Below, piece after piece: positions 43,887-52,939 of a stretch of 64,000 nt of DNA. Under the pieces are notes generated by a model that saw nothing but the letters and a program-made list of their open reading frames with translations, searched no databases and was not told the origin of the DNA. Origin of the DNA: Acidovorax sp. sic0104 (GTDB taxonomy: Bacteria; Pseudomonadota; Gammaproteobacteria; Burkholderiales; Burkholderiaceae_C); the NCBI RefSeq assembly GCF_019219095.1, contig NZ_JAHUWH010000009.1, positions 1 to 64,000 on the forward strand, in the 5' to 3' direction. How positions within the stretch are numbered: position 1 is the stretch's first letter; the number at the start of each line of letters is the position of its first letter. The translations under genes were made by a program, and so were the position numbers.

Positions 43887-45422
43887 ATGGAACTTCTTAT
43901 CTCGGCGGGGCTGATCCTCGCCATCGTGCTCTGGGGCGTGGCGGCGCCGGACTCGCTTGGAGCCGTGTTCGACACGGCCCTGGCGGCCATCACGCGCAAC
44001 TTCGGCTGGTTCTACCTGTGGGTGGTGCTGGGCCTGGTGGTGATGGCGCTCATCCTGGCGTTCAGCCGCTACGGCGACCTGAAGCTGGGCCAGGAAGACG
44101 ACGAACCCGAGTTCTCCATCGGCGCCTGGTTTGCCATGCTGTTTGCTGCGGGCATGGGTATCGGCCTGGTGTTCTGGGGTGTGGCCGAGCCCATCTCGCA
44201 CTACGGCACGCCGCCGCCGGGTATCGCGCCGCACACGCCCGAAGCCGCCAACGCGGCCATGCGCTACAGCTTCTTCCACTGGGGGCTGCACCCCTGGGCG
44301 GTGTACAGCATCGTGGCGCTGGCGATTGCGTTCTTTCAGTTCCGCAAGGGCGGCTCGGCGTTGGTCAGCACGGCGGTAATGGCGCTGCCCTGGGCGCCGC
44401 TGCAGCGCATCGGCCCGGCGGTCAACGTGCTTGCGGTGATCGCCACGGCGTTCGGCGTGGCGGCGTCACTGGGCATGGGGGCGCTGCAGATCAACAGCGG
44501 CCTGCACGCCACGCTGGGTCTGCCCGTCAGCGAGGCCTGGCAGGTCGGCATCATCGGGGTGACCACGGTGCTGTTCCTCGCCTCGGCCGTGTCGGGCGTG
44601 GCGCGCGGCATCAAATGGCTGTCCACCTTCAACCTCATCATTGCGGCGCTGCTGGCGCTGGCGGTGTTCACGCTGGGGCCCACGGTGGTCATCATCGACA
44701 CATTCACCAACACGCTGGGCAGCTACCTGAGCGAGTTCGTGCGCATGAGCCTGCGCATGACCCCCTTCCGCGACAGCGGCTGGGTGAGCGGCTGGACGGT
44801 GTTCTATTGGGCCTGGTGGGTGAGCTGGTCGCCGTTCGTGGGCCTGTTCATCGCGCGCGTCTCGCGCGGGCGCAGCATCCGCGAGTTCATCCTGGGCACG
44901 GTGCTGGCGCCCACTCTGGCGGCGTTTGTGTGGTTCTCGGTGTTTGGCGGCACGGCGCTGCACCTGCAGATCATGCAGGGCGTGCCTATTGCCGATGCGG
45001 TCAACGCCGATGTCTCCACCGCTCTGTTCTCGCTGTTCCACGCCCTGCCCTGGGGCGCGCTGATGTCGGGGGTGGCCACGGTGCTGGTGGTGGTGTTCTT
45101 CGTCACATCGGGCGACTCGGCCGTGCTGGTGCTGGGCATGATGAGCACCCGGGGCAATGAGAACCCGTCCGCGCGCGTCAAGGTGGTCTGGGGCCTGCTC
45201 ATCTCAGGCATTGCCGTGAGCCTGCTGCTGGCCGGGGGCGTGAAGGCGGTGCAGACCGCCACCATCGTGTTCGCGCTGCCCTTCACCGCCGTGATCCTGC
45301 TCATGGCGATGGCGCTGTGGCGCGGCGTGAAGGCGGACTGGGAGGCCGAGGACCGCCGCGACCGCGCACTGCGCCGCCGTCTGCGCGAAATGGCGGGCGC
45401 GGCCACGGCGCCGCCGCCGTAA
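43887..45422 (+). CDS. BCCT-family (betaine/choline/carnitine) transporter
   Basis: The 511-residue protein has twelve predicted spans and the BCCT hallmark segment GWTVFYWAWWVSWSPFVGLF then IARVSRGRSIREF. MGIGLVFWGVAEPISHY is the other family signature. Members take up quaternary ammonium compounds such as glycine betaine, choline or carnitine, often for osmoprotection; the exact substrate is not clear. The C-terminus is short and Pro-rich (TAPPP), without the long sensor tail of osmosensing BetP. It has an unusually long 5' region. Confidence 0.93.
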   Translation: MELLISAGLILAIVLWGVAAPDSLGAVFDTALAAITRNFGWFYLWVVLGLVVMALILAFSRYGDLKLGQEDDEPEFSIGAWFAMLFAAGMGIGLVFWGVAEPISHYGTPPPGIAPHTPEAANAAMRYSFFHWGLHPWAVYSIVALAIAFFQFRKGGSALVSTAVMALPWAPLQRIGPAVNVLAVIATAFGVAASLGMGALQINSGLHATLGLPVSEAWQVGIIGVTTVLFLASAVSGVARGIKWLSTFNLIIAALLALAVFTLGPTVVIIDTFTNTLGSYLSEFVRMSLRMTPFRDSGWVSGWTVFYWAWWVSWSPFVGLFIARVSRGRSIREFILGTVLAPTLAAFVWFSVFGGTALHLQIMQGVPIADAVNADVSTALFSLFHALPWGALMSGVATVLVVVFFVTSGDSAVLVLGMMSTRGNENPSARVKVVWGLLISGIAVSLLLAGGVKAVQTATIVFALPFTAVILLMAMALWRGVKADWEAEDRRDRALRRRLREMAGAATAPPP

Positions 45423-45542
45423 ACCGGCGCCGGGGTAGCGAGGGGGGACGGGTGCATGGGTCTATCATCCGCAGCCACGCCCTCCTCCTGCGTCCCTCTG
45501 TCTCCTCTCCTCGTTTCGCGGCTGATACCAATACCGACACCC

Positions 45543-45974
45543 ATGCCCCTGCTCATGTCCGCCTGGCCCGCCGTGGTCCTTCTGCTGCCAGCCCTGGTGC
45601 TGGTGTCGGCGATTGTTTTTCTGGCCAAGGGCAACCGCCGGGCCTTTGCGCAGCTGCTGGCGCTGGCGGCGTGTTTCCTGATCGGCGCGCTGCTGATGGA
45701 GTTCTTCGTCTTCATGGCGGCTCGCATGGCCCGCTCGGGCAGCCGCGAGGCCGTGCTGGGCATGGGCACGCGCCAGTTGCTGGAAACCATGGCCAACCCG
45801 CGCTCCATCGCGGCGCAGCCTCTGTCGCTGGCGGCGGTGGCCGCCTACAGCGTGCTGGCCGCTTACGTGTGGCTGCTGGTCACCTGGGCGCTGCACCTGC
45901 GTGGCAAGCCCGCTGGCGGCGCCAAAAAGAAGAAGTCCGCCAAGGCCTCCGCCCGCAAGCCGGCACGCGCCTGA
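45543..45974 (+). CDS. Hypothetical membrane protein with Lys-rich tail
   Basis: The 143-residue protein has three hydrophobic stretches (AVVLLLPALVLVSAIVFLA; LLALAACFLIGALLMEFFVF; LAAVAAYSVLAAYVWLLVTW) and a strongly basic C-terminal tail (KKKKSAKASARKPARA). I do not recognise a family. It lies 120 bases after the BCCT gene in the same direction and may share its transcript. ATG 45555 is an alternative start. Confidence 0.65.
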   Translation: MPLLMSAWPAVVLLLPALVLVSAIVFLAKGNRRAFAQLLALAACFLIGALLMEFFVFMAARMARSGSREAVLGMGTRQLLETMANPRSIAAQPLSLAAVAAYSVLAAYVWLLVTWALHLRGKPAGGAKKKKSAKASARKPARA

Positions 45975-46013
45975 GCTGTGGCTTGCAGGCCTTGGACGGC
46001 CTGACGCCGAGGT

Positions 46014-46040
46014 GGCGAGCGCTGCCAGCTATCGATTGGC
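46014..46040. repeat. Dispersed repeat upstream of the UbiH-family gene
   Basis: CGAGCGCTGCCAGCTATCGA then TTGGCC: the AGCGCTGCCAGCTATC core of the dispersed repeat. Confidence 0.65.
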
Positions 46041-46127
46041 CGGCGCCCTGCCCTCGGCTTGACCCAGGGCAAAACAGGGCGCCGGGGGGGCCTTCACAAT
46101 GTCAGGCGGTCCGCACGCCCCCTTGCC

Positions 46128-47462
46128 ATGACATCCTCCACCTCCTCTTCCCACAGCGACGTCCTCATCGTCGGCGCGGGGCCTGCCGGCCTGTCGCTGG
46201 CCATCGCCCTGGCCCAGGCAGGCCTCACGGCCACGGTGGTCGAGCAGCAGGCGGCGGCGGTGCTGGCCGACCCGGCGCCAGACGGCCGCGAGATCGCGCT
46301 CACCCACCCCAGCCGCGCCACGCTGCAGAAGCTGGGCACCTGGGGGCTGCTGGCGCCGCATGAGACAGGCGCCATCCACGAGGCGCAGGTGCACGACGGC
46401 CCGCTCGGCCAGCGCGGAGCGCTGCAGCTTGACGCACGGCACGGCGGGTACGAGGCGCTGGGCTTCATCGCGCCCAACCACGCGCTGCGCCGCACCGCCT
46501 ACGCCGTGGCTGCACGCATGCCCGGAGTGCGCATCGTCACCGGCGCCCAGGTGACGCGCGTGTCCACGCTGGCGACGCACGCGCAGCTGGAGTACCGCCA
46601 GCTCGCGGATGCCGGGGCGGACGGCCCCGCCCAGCCACCGCAGCGGCTGCAGGCGCCCCTGCTGGTGGCGGCAGACAGCCGCTTCTCGGCCACCCGGCGC
46701 CAGCTGGGCATCGGTGCGCGCATGGCGGACTTCGGCCGCACCGTCATCGTCTGCCGCATGCGCCACGCACAGCCCCATGGCGGCGTGGCGCACGAGTGTT
46801 TCGGCTACGAGCGAACGCTGGCGATACTGCCGCTGCCGGACGCTCCTGCGGATGCGTCCTGTGCCGTGGACGCGCCGGGCAACCCGCACCTGTGCTCGGT
46901 CGTCGTCACCACAGGCGCGGCAGATGCCGCCACACTGCTGGCACTGCCCAGAGACGCCTTTGCTGCCCAGGTGCAGGCGCAGTTCAAGGACCGGCTGGGC
47001 CCCATGCAGCTCGATGGAGAACGCCACGCCTACCCGCTGGTGGCTGTGTACGCCGACCGGTTTGCCGCCCACCGCTGCGCCCTGCTGGGCGATGCCGCCG
47101 TGGGCATGCACCCGGTGACTGCCCATGGATACAACCTGGGCCTGGCCGGCGCGGAGCGGCTGGCTGCCGCCGTGCAGGCCGCCCGCAGCCAGGGCCGCGA
47201 CATCGGCGACAGCCGCGTGCTGGCGGCCTACGCCCGCGCGCACCACCACCACGCCTGGCCGATCTACGAAGGCACCAACGCCATCGTGCGGCTGTACACC
47301 GACGCCCGCCCCCTGCCCCGCCTGCTGCGCCAGCTGGTGCTGCAGGGCGCGCGCCACCTGCCCCCGCTGCAGGCGGCCATCGTTGGCCAACTGACCGGCA
47401 AGCCGCCCGGCTGGATGCGGGCGCTGGCCCCCGCCCACTCCACAAGTCTGCAAAAACCATAG
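46128..47462 (+). CDS. UbiH/UbiF/UbiM-type FAD ubiquinone hydroxylase
   Basis: The 444-residue flavoprotein has the FAD loop VLIVGAGPAGLSLAIALAQA at residues 12-31, the substrate-side GREIALTHPSRATLQKLG, and the second FAD block LLGDAAVGMHPVTAHGYNLG. The variant G-D-A-A..MHPVTAHG, instead of the UbiH/UbiF form with HPIAGQG, resembles UbiM, a hydroxylase with relaxed ring-position specificity in some proteobacteria. It should hydroxylate a demethylubiquinol intermediate; the exact carbon is uncertain. It starts at ATG 46128. The stop lies within repeat-like sequence (47452-47473). Confidence 0.85.
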   Translation: MTSSTSSSHSDVLIVGAGPAGLSLAIALAQAGLTATVVEQQAAAVLADPAPDGREIALTHPSRATLQKLGTWGLLAPHETGAIHEAQVHDGPLGQRGALQLDARHGGYEALGFIAPNHALRRTAYAVAARMPGVRIVTGAQVTRVSTLATHAQLEYRQLADAGADGPAQPPQRLQAPLLVAADSRFSATRRQLGIGARMADFGRTVIVCRMRHAQPHGGVAHECFGYERTLAILPLPDAPADASCAVDAPGNPHLCSVVVTTGAADAATLLALPRDAFAAQVQAQFKDRLGPMQLDGERHAYPLVAVYADRFAAHRCALLGDAAVGMHPVTAHGYNLGLAGAERLAAAVQAARSQGRDIGDSRVLAAYARAHHHHAWPIYEGTNAIVRLYTDARPLPRLLRQLVLQGARHLPPLQAAIVGQLTGKPPGWMRALAPAHSTSLQKP

Positions 47463-47552
47463 CGGCCGGCGCAACCCTGCCTTGGTTTGCAGCAGCATTT
47501 GTGCCACAACCCAATCCAAACAAGCACCGCCAGCTATCTTTCCAATAGCGAG
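47452..47552. repeat. Pair of dispersed repeats at the end of the UbiH-family gene
   Basis: A copy at 47452-47473 (GCAAAAACCATAGCGGCCGG) contains the TAG stop codon of the gene. A second, oppositely oriented copy lies at 47515-47552 (ACAAGCACCGCCAGCTATCT then TTCCAATAGCGAG). Confidence 0.6.
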
Positions 47553-47572
47553 CAACCCTCAAAACCGGCGCG

Positions 47573-47683
47573 CCCCAAAGCCAGCGCCACCGTGGAGCTG
47601 GCTTTGCCAGGCCACCGGTGGCGTCCCCCCTTGGGGGGGAAGGCGCCGCAGGCGGCTCAGGGGGGCTTCAGTCCCCCACCCCC
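47573..47683. repeat. Modular intergenic repeat, short form, inverted (copy 3)
   Basis: Read on the minus strand: CTGAGCCGCCTGCGGCGCC, then GGGGGGACGCCACCGGTGGC, CTGGCAAAGCCAGCTCCACG and TGGCTTTGGGGCGCGCCGG. The order is as in the long copies at 12841 and 54604, without the central block. Confidence 0.65.
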
Positions 47684-48627
47684 AGCGTCACCATGCCGTA
47701 CAGCGGTGCACCCAGCCACGGCCACCACAGCGTCTCCAGTGCCAGCCCCGCCCAGCCATAGCACTCCGCCACGCTGTGCTCGTGCAGCAGCGCCAGTCGC
47801 GGGTGTGCGGAGGGCAAGTCGGACAGGCGCGCCACGCCCCAGCGGAATTCGGCGCCCGTGGGGCCCACGCTCGCGTGCCGGTGCGCCGTGCCCACGGCGC
47901 GGTGGGTGAGCACATCCAGCACCAGGCGCGAGCCTGCCGGCGCACATTCGGCGAACTCGGCCAGAAACGCCTGGACCTGCGCGGGCTCCAGGTACATCAG
48001 CACGCCTTCGCACAGCACCAGCACGGGCTGCTGCGGCGCCCCGCGGGTGCCTGGGCCGCGCGGCGGCTGGCCCAGACGCTGCCACCAGCCGGGCCGGGTG
48101 ATGTCGACCTCCGCCAGCCGGGTGCGCGGGCAGCCGGGCGGCAGCAGCTGACGGCGCAGCGCGATGACCTCGGGCAGGTCGGCGTCGAGCCAGTGGTTGG
48201 CGCCGGTGTCCAGCCACTGGAAGTGGTGCGACAGGCCGCAGCCCAGGTTCACGCCCCGGGCCTCCGGGTGCAGCAGGAAGAAGCCCTGTGCCGTGTCGCG
48301 GATGAAGCGCGTGCGCCACAGCACGTTGAGCACCGTGGGCAGGTCGTCGAGATAGCCCTCGACGTCGGCGCCCAGGCGCTCCAGCAGGCCGGCCGCCACC
48401 GCGTCGCCGCAGGCCAGCCACGGAAAATAACGGTCGCCGCGCGCCCGCGCCGCCAGAGGGATGAGCAAGGTGCTGGGCACGGCGGGCAGCGATGCATGCA
48501 GTTGCGACGGCTGCTGCGCGCCGGGCGCGGTGGCGCGCCGGGCTGGGGCCTGGAGCGACGCGGCGCCGGCAGAGGGCGCCGGGACGCGGCTACGGTGTCG
48601 GCTTCGGGTCGGCGGCTGCAGCGGCAA
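47668..48627 (-). CDS. PPM1/leucine carboxyl methyltransferase-like SAM methyltransferase
   Basis: The 319-residue protein has the SAM-binding and PPM1 block EARGVNLGCGLSHHFQWLDT, then GANHWLDADLPEVIALRRQL, and a C-terminal VLVLCEGVLMYLEPAQVQAF. Bacterial PPM1 relatives methylate small molecules or carboxyl groups; the substrate is unknown. The start is set by the ribosome-binding site AGGAGG eight bases before a TTG at 48627; the next in-frame ATG upstream (48810) has no family resemblance behind it. The first 60 residues are basic and Pro/Ala-rich. Confidence 0.82.
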   Translation of the reverse strand: MPLQPPTRSRHRSRVPAPSAGAASLQAPARRATAPGAQQPSQLHASLPAVPSTLLIPLAARARGDRYFPWLACGDAVAAGLLERLGADVEGYLDDLPTVLNVLWRTRFIRDTAQGFFLLHPEARGVNLGCGLSHHFQWLDTGANHWLDADLPEVIALRRQLLPPGCPRTRLAEVDITRPGWWQRLGQPPRGPGTRGAPQQPVLVLCEGVLMYLEPAQVQAFLAEFAECAPAGSRLVLDVLTHRAVGTAHRHASVGPTGAEFRWGVARLSDLPSAHPRLALLHEHSVAECYGWAGLALETLWWPWLGAPLYGMVTLGVGD

Positions 48628-48882
48628 GATCGTCTCCTCCTGTGGCCGGCGGGCGCCACGGTTGGCGGGATACAGGGGCACAAGCGAACGGGCGAACAGG
48701 CGAACGGGCCAGCGAAGGTGCGGGTGCTCACGCAAAGGCCCCGCTCCGATGACGGGTGCGTGGGGATGGCCCTGAGAACGTGTCTGCGATCCTGCACATT
48801 GTGGCGCCAAGCCCGGCCTGGGCCCCCATTCCGCGCCGCCACGCAGGGGTATAAGAAAACTTGGAAAAAAACGCGCGTTGGT

Positions 48883-49647
48883 TCACACCCGCCTGGTGAG
48901 GACATCCCACACGAGCGACACGCCCGCCGCCAGCAGGTCGCCGGTGAAGGAGTCCGCATCGCGGTCCCGCGTGCCGCTGAAGGCGCTCTTTTGCCGCTCG
49001 CGCTCGGCGCGGCTGCGGTCGCGCTCCAGCGCCACCAGGGCGTCGCCGATGTCCACCGCAGGGGCCTGCGTGTTCTGCGCCGCCTGGACGGGGCGGGCGC
49101 CGGCCCGGGCGTAGCCTTCCATGGCCCGCACCACGGCGTCAGGGTCGATGAGCGAGAACGCTGCACGGCAGTACGGGCAGGCGTGGTCCTTGCGGATGTC
49201 CACCGGCGCACCGCAGCTGGTGCAGAAGATGGCGCCCACACGCCGGGCCAGGTTGTCGATCTCCGGGCGCGTCATGTGGCGCACGAAGCCTTTCTCGACC
49301 ATGAAGGACGAGAAGGTGCTGAAGCGCCCGTGCTGGCGCGCGCAGCGGTAGGTCATGTAGCGGCCGCTGCGCACCACGTCAAAACCCTTGTCCAGCGAAC
49401 AGTTGCAGCGCGGGCAGGCCATGCGCGATTCGAGCGGGCGGTGTTCATCGGTGCGGTGCTCGTGCAGCAGCCGGAACAGCTCCACCACGGCCTGGGGCGA
49501 GAGCTGCAGGTTTTCGTACCGGTCCAGCCAGATGCCCTGGCAGGCGTAGCAGATGTCCAGCTCCAGCGCGTGCCCGGTGTTGCTGGTGAACGGGTGGGCC
49601 TCCATGGGCTGGCGGCACGATGGGCAGGACGGTGCGCAGGTCTGCAT
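48883..49647 (-). CDS. Zinc-ribbon (TFIIB-type zf) protein
   Basis: The 254-residue protein has paired zinc knuckles. The first ribbon is CPSC (residues 8-11) with CYAC, the second CPRC with CARQHG, the third FCTSCG with CPYCRAAF. The C-terminal third is acidic/basic and helical (ERDRSRAERERQ). Such zf-TFIIB proteins are usually soluble with structural or regulatory zinc sites; the function is unknown. Downstream is the PPM1-like gene on the same strand, with a gap that holds the short tandem repeat. Confidence 0.8.
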   Translation of the reverse strand: MQTCAPSCPSCRQPMEAHPFTSNTGHALELDICYACQGIWLDRYENLQLSPQAVVELFRLLHEHRTDEHRPLESRMACPRCNCSLDKGFDVVRSGRYMTYRCARQHGRFSTFSSFMVEKGFVRHMTRPEIDNLARRVGAIFCTSCGAPVDIRKDHACPYCRAAFSLIDPDAVVRAMEGYARAGARPVQAAQNTQAPAVDIGDALVALERDRSRAERERQKSAFSGTRDRDADSFTGDLLAAGVSLVWDVLTRRV

Positions 49648-49809
49648 GGTTCTGGCTGTGCTGGTGAAGGCAGGCCCCTCTAGTCCGCCGATATCCGCAT
49701 CCTAACGCCGGGCCCGCGCACGCCCGACGCCCGGGTCTTCCCCGTAGTTCATGGGCTGCAGGCGGATTCATCCACTAGCATTCGCGCCTCGAACTACAAG
49801 GAACAACAC

Positions 49810-51096
49810 ATGGGATTCATGAACTGGCAAGAAAAGAGCGCTGCCGTGCTGCAGCAAGGCGGGGTGATCGCACCTGACGAACGGCTGCCCTGGCCGCAGA
49901 CCGCAGCGATGGGCGTGCAGCACGTGATCGCCATGTTCGGCGCGACGGTGCTCGCACCCATCCTCATGGGGTTCGACCCCAACGTGGCCATCCTGATGAG
50001 CGGCGTGGGCACGCTGATCTTCTTTCTGGTGACGGGCGGGCGGGTGCCCAGCTACCTGGGTTCGAGCTTCGCGTTCATCGGCGTGGTGATCGCGGCCACG
50101 GGCTATGCTGGCAAGGGGCCCAATGCCAACATCGCCGTGGCGCTGGGCGGCATCATCGCGTGCGGCCTGGTCTACACCTTGATCGGTGCGCTGGTGCAGT
50201 CCATCGGCACGGGCTGGATCGAGCGCTTCATGCCGCCCGTCGTCACGGGCTCGGTGGTGGCGGTGATCGGCCTGAACCTGGCCGGCATTCCCATCAAGAA
50301 CATGGCGGCGAGCAACTTCGACAGCTGGATGCAGGTGGTGACCTTCGTGAGCGTGGGCCTGGTGGCCGTGCTCACGCGCGGCATGGTGCAGCGCCTGCTG
50401 ATCCTGGTGGGGCTGATCGTGGCGAGCATCATCTACACGGTGCTCACCAACGGCATGGGCCTGGGCAAGCCCATCGACTTCTCCATCCTGGCCAACGCCG
50501 CCTGGGTGGGAATGCCCAACTTCGCGGCGCCGGTGTTCGACGGCAACGCGATGCTGCTGATCGCCCCCGTGGCCATCATCCTCGTGGCCGAGAACCTGGG
50601 CCACATCAAGGCCGTGACGGCCATGACCGGCCGCGACCTGGACCGCTACATGGGCCGCGCGTTCATCGGCGATGGCGTGGCCACCATGGTCAGCGGCGGC
50701 GTGGGCGGCACGGGCGTGACCACCTATGCCGAGAACATCGGCGTGATGGCCGCGACCAAGATCTACTCCACGGCCGTGTTCTTCCTGGCGGGCGTGTTCG
50801 CGCTGGTTCTGGGCTTTTCCCCCAAGTTCGGCGCGCTGATCCAGACCATCCCGCTGCCGGTGATGGGTGGCGTCTCCATCGTGGTGTTCGGCCTGATCGC
50901 AGTGGCCGGCGCCAAGATCTGGGTGGACAACAAGGTGGACTTCTCGCAGAACAAGAACCTGATCGTCGCGGCCATCACCCTCATCCTGGGCACGGGCGAC
51001 TTCACGCTCAAGTTCGGCCAGTTCGCGCTGGGCGGCATCGGCACGGCCACCTTCGGGGCCATCCTGCTGTATGCCTTGCTCAATCGCAAAGGCTGA
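49810..51096 (+). CDS. NCS2-family uracil/pyrimidine permease (RutG/UraA-like)
   Basis: The protein (428 residues) has about fourteen spans. The [20 protein letters not shown] and [12 protein letters not shown] blocks near the start, the core signature [20 protein letters not shown], and [20 protein letters not shown] are typical of NCS2 uracil permeases; the [15 protein letters not shown] form points to the RutG branch. The substrate is probably uracil or a related pyrimidine, taken up by proton symport. The start at 49810 is followed by MGFMNWQEK. No pyrimidine catabolic genes are near. Confidence 0.9.
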   Translation: MGFMNWQEKSAAVLQQGGVIAPDERLPWPQTAAMGVQHVIAMFGATVLAPILMGFDPNVAILMSGVGTLIFFLVTGGRVPSYLGSSFAFIGVVIAATGYAGKGPNANIAVALGGIIACGLVYTLIGALVQSIGTGWIERFMPPVVTGSVVAVIGLNLAGIPIKNMAASNFDSWMQVVTFVSVGLVAVLTRGMVQRLLILVGLIVASIIYTVLTNGMGLGKPIDFSILANAAWVGMPNFAAPVFDGNAMLLIAPVAIILVAENLGHIKAVTAMTGRDLDRYMGRAFIGDGVATMVSGGVGGTGVTTYAENIGVMAATKIYSTAVFFLAGVFALVLGFSPKFGALIQTIPLPVMGGVSIVVFGLIAVAGAKIWVDNKVDFSQNKNLIVAAITLILGTGDFTLKFGQFALGGIGTATFGAILLYALLNRKG

Positions 51097-51124
51097 AGCC
51101 TGGCAAAGGCCGAGCAAACTTGTA

Positions 51125-51209
51125 AGGGTTAACCCTGAATCTGTAAGTTGCAACCGCTAGGATTTCGGTTTTTGACCGGGGCTGCGCCCATGTGGCGCGG
51201 CCCTTTTTT
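51125..51209 (+). promoter_or_regulatory. AGGGTTAACCCT box and terminator-like leader hairpin before the acetyl-CoA hydrolase gene
   Basis: The perfect palindrome AGGGTTAACCCT (51125-51136) is 43 bases before a hairpin GGGCTGCGCC/GGCGCGGCCC (51179-51203, one U-G pair) that is followed by six T (51204-51209). The start codon lies 29 bases after the stem. The same order and spacing occurs before the next gene. Confidence 0.55.
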
Positions 51210-51231
51210 CATTTCTGCGGAGCCTGTTTTC

Positions 51232-52761
51232 ATGTCCCTGGCCGACCGGGTGCTCTACCCCGACTTTCTTTCCCGCACCATGTCCGCCGACGAAGCGGCC
51301 GCCCTGATACCGGCGGGCGCCCACGTGGGCATGAGCGGCTTCACCGGCGCGGGCTACCCCAAGGCCGTGCCCGGCGCGCTGGCGCGCCGCATCGAGAGCC
51401 TGAACGCGCAGGGCAAGGGGTTTCGCATCGGACTGTGGACGGGCGCATCGACCGCCCCGGAACTCGACGGTGCCCTGGCCCAGGTGGACGGCATCGAGAT
51501 GCGCCTGCCCTACCAGTCCGACCCCACGGTGCGCCGGCAGATCAATGCGGGCCACATGCAGTACGTGGACATCCACCTGTCGCACGTGGCGCAGTTCGTG
51601 TGGTTCGGGTTCCTGGGCAAGCTGGACGTGGCCGTGGTCGAGGTGGCCGGCGTGCTGCCGGACGGACGGCTGATCCCCTCGTCCTCCGTGGGCAACAACA
51701 AGACCTGGCTGGACCAGGCCGACAAGGTCATCCTGGAGGTCAATGCCTGGCACAACCCGCAGCTCGAGGGCATGCACGACATCTACTACGGCACCGACGT
51801 GCCGCCGCAGCGCAGGCCCATCCCGATGACGCGGCCCGACGAGCGCATCGGCGAGCCCTACCTGCGCTGCGACCCCTCCAAGGTGATCGCCGTGGTGATG
51901 ACCGACCAGCCCGACCGCAACAGCGTCTACGCCGCGCCCGACGACACGTCCAACCGCATCGCGGGCCACATCATCGAATTCCTGCAGCACGAGGTGAAGA
52001 AGGGCCGGCTGCCCCGGGACCTGCTGCCGCTGCAGTCGGGCGTGGGCAACATCGCCAACGCGGTGCTCGCGGGGCTGAACAACGGCCCTTTCGAGAACCT
52101 CACGGCCTACACCGAGGTGCTGCAGGACGGCATGCTGGACATGCTGCGCTCGGGCACGCTCGCCAGCGCCTCGGCCACGGCGCTGTCGCTCAGCCCGGCA
52201 GCGATGCAGGACTTCAATGAGCGCATCGAGTTCTACAAAGAGCGCATCGTGCTGCGCCCGCAGGAGATCAGCAACCACCCCGAACTGATCCGCCGCATGG
52301 GCCTGATCGCGATGAACGGCATGATCGAAGCCGACATCTACGGCAACGTCAACTCGACCCACATCATGGGCTCGGCCATCATGAACGGCATCGGCGGCTC
52401 GGGCGACTTCGCGCGCAACGCCTACCTGTCGATCTTCATGACGCCGTCGCTGGCCAAGAACGGCGCCATCTCGTGCATCGTTCCCATGGCCTCGCACGTG
52501 GACCATACGGAGCACGACGTGCAGATCCTCGTCACCGAGCAAGGCCTGGCCGACCTGCGCGGCCACTCGCCCTCGCAACGGGCCGAGCTCATCATCGAGC
52601 GCTGCGCGCACCCGGATTTCCGCCCCGCGCTGCACGACTACGTGGCCCGCGCCCGCAAGTCCGCGCTGGGGCAGCATACGCCGCACCTGCTGAACGAGGC
52701 GCTGTCATGGCACCAGCGGTACGTGGAGACGGGCAGCATGCGGCAGAACCCGGGCGCCTGA
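51232..52761 (+). CDS. Acetyl-CoA hydrolase/succinyl-CoA:acetate CoA-transferase
   Basis: The 509-residue enzyme of the acetyl-CoA hydrolase/CoA-transferase family has the N-terminal block VGMSGFTGAGYPKAVPGALA, then GVGNIANAVLAG, the catalytic Glu context AYTEVLQDGMLDMLRSG, and GIGGSGDFARNAY. It interconverts acyl-CoA and acetate/succinate, or hydrolyses acetyl-CoA. I start at ATG 51232, after GGAG. It has a leader with a regulatory box and a terminator-like hairpin shared with the following binding-protein gene. Confidence 0.93.
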   Translation: MSLADRVLYPDFLSRTMSADEAAALIPAGAHVGMSGFTGAGYPKAVPGALARRIESLNAQGKGFRIGLWTGASTAPELDGALAQVDGIEMRLPYQSDPTVRRQINAGHMQYVDIHLSHVAQFVWFGFLGKLDVAVVEVAGVLPDGRLIPSSSVGNNKTWLDQADKVILEVNAWHNPQLEGMHDIYYGTDVPPQRRPIPMTRPDERIGEPYLRCDPSKVIAVVMTDQPDRNSVYAAPDDTSNRIAGHIIEFLQHEVKKGRLPRDLLPLQSGVGNIANAVLAGLNNGPFENLTAYTEVLQDGMLDMLRSGTLASASATALSLSPAAMQDFNERIEFYKERIVLRPQEISNHPELIRRMGLIAMNGMIEADIYGNVNSTHIMGSAIMNGIGGSGDFARNAYLSIFMTPSLAKNGAISCIVPMASHVDHTEHDVQILVTEQGLADLRGHSPSQRAELIIERCAHPDFRPALHDYVARARKSALGQHTPHLLNEALSWHQRYVETGSMRQNPGA

Positions 52762-52841
52762 GCACCAGCCGGGAATGGCGCGGCGAATCCCCGGACAGGG
52801 CAAGGTCAACGCCGGGCCGTCACACACCCCTGGTTACAATC

Positions 52842-52912
52842 AGGGTTAACCCTAGGTCATTCGACCACCCACCCCCGTGTTTTTCTTCGACACCAGCCCC
52901 GCCGGGGCTGGT
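52842..52912 (+). promoter_or_regulatory. AGGGTTAACCCT box and leader hairpin before the ABC binding-protein gene
   Basis: The perfect palindrome AGGGTTAACCCT (52842-52853) precedes a hairpin ACCAGCCCC/GGGGCTGGT (52892-52912) with a three-base loop and a T-rich tail (TGTCTTTT). The start codon lies 28 bases after the stem. This copies the layout at 51125-51209. Confidence 0.55.
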
Positions 52913-52939
52913 TGTCTTTTGCCCGTGAGTTTTCATTCC

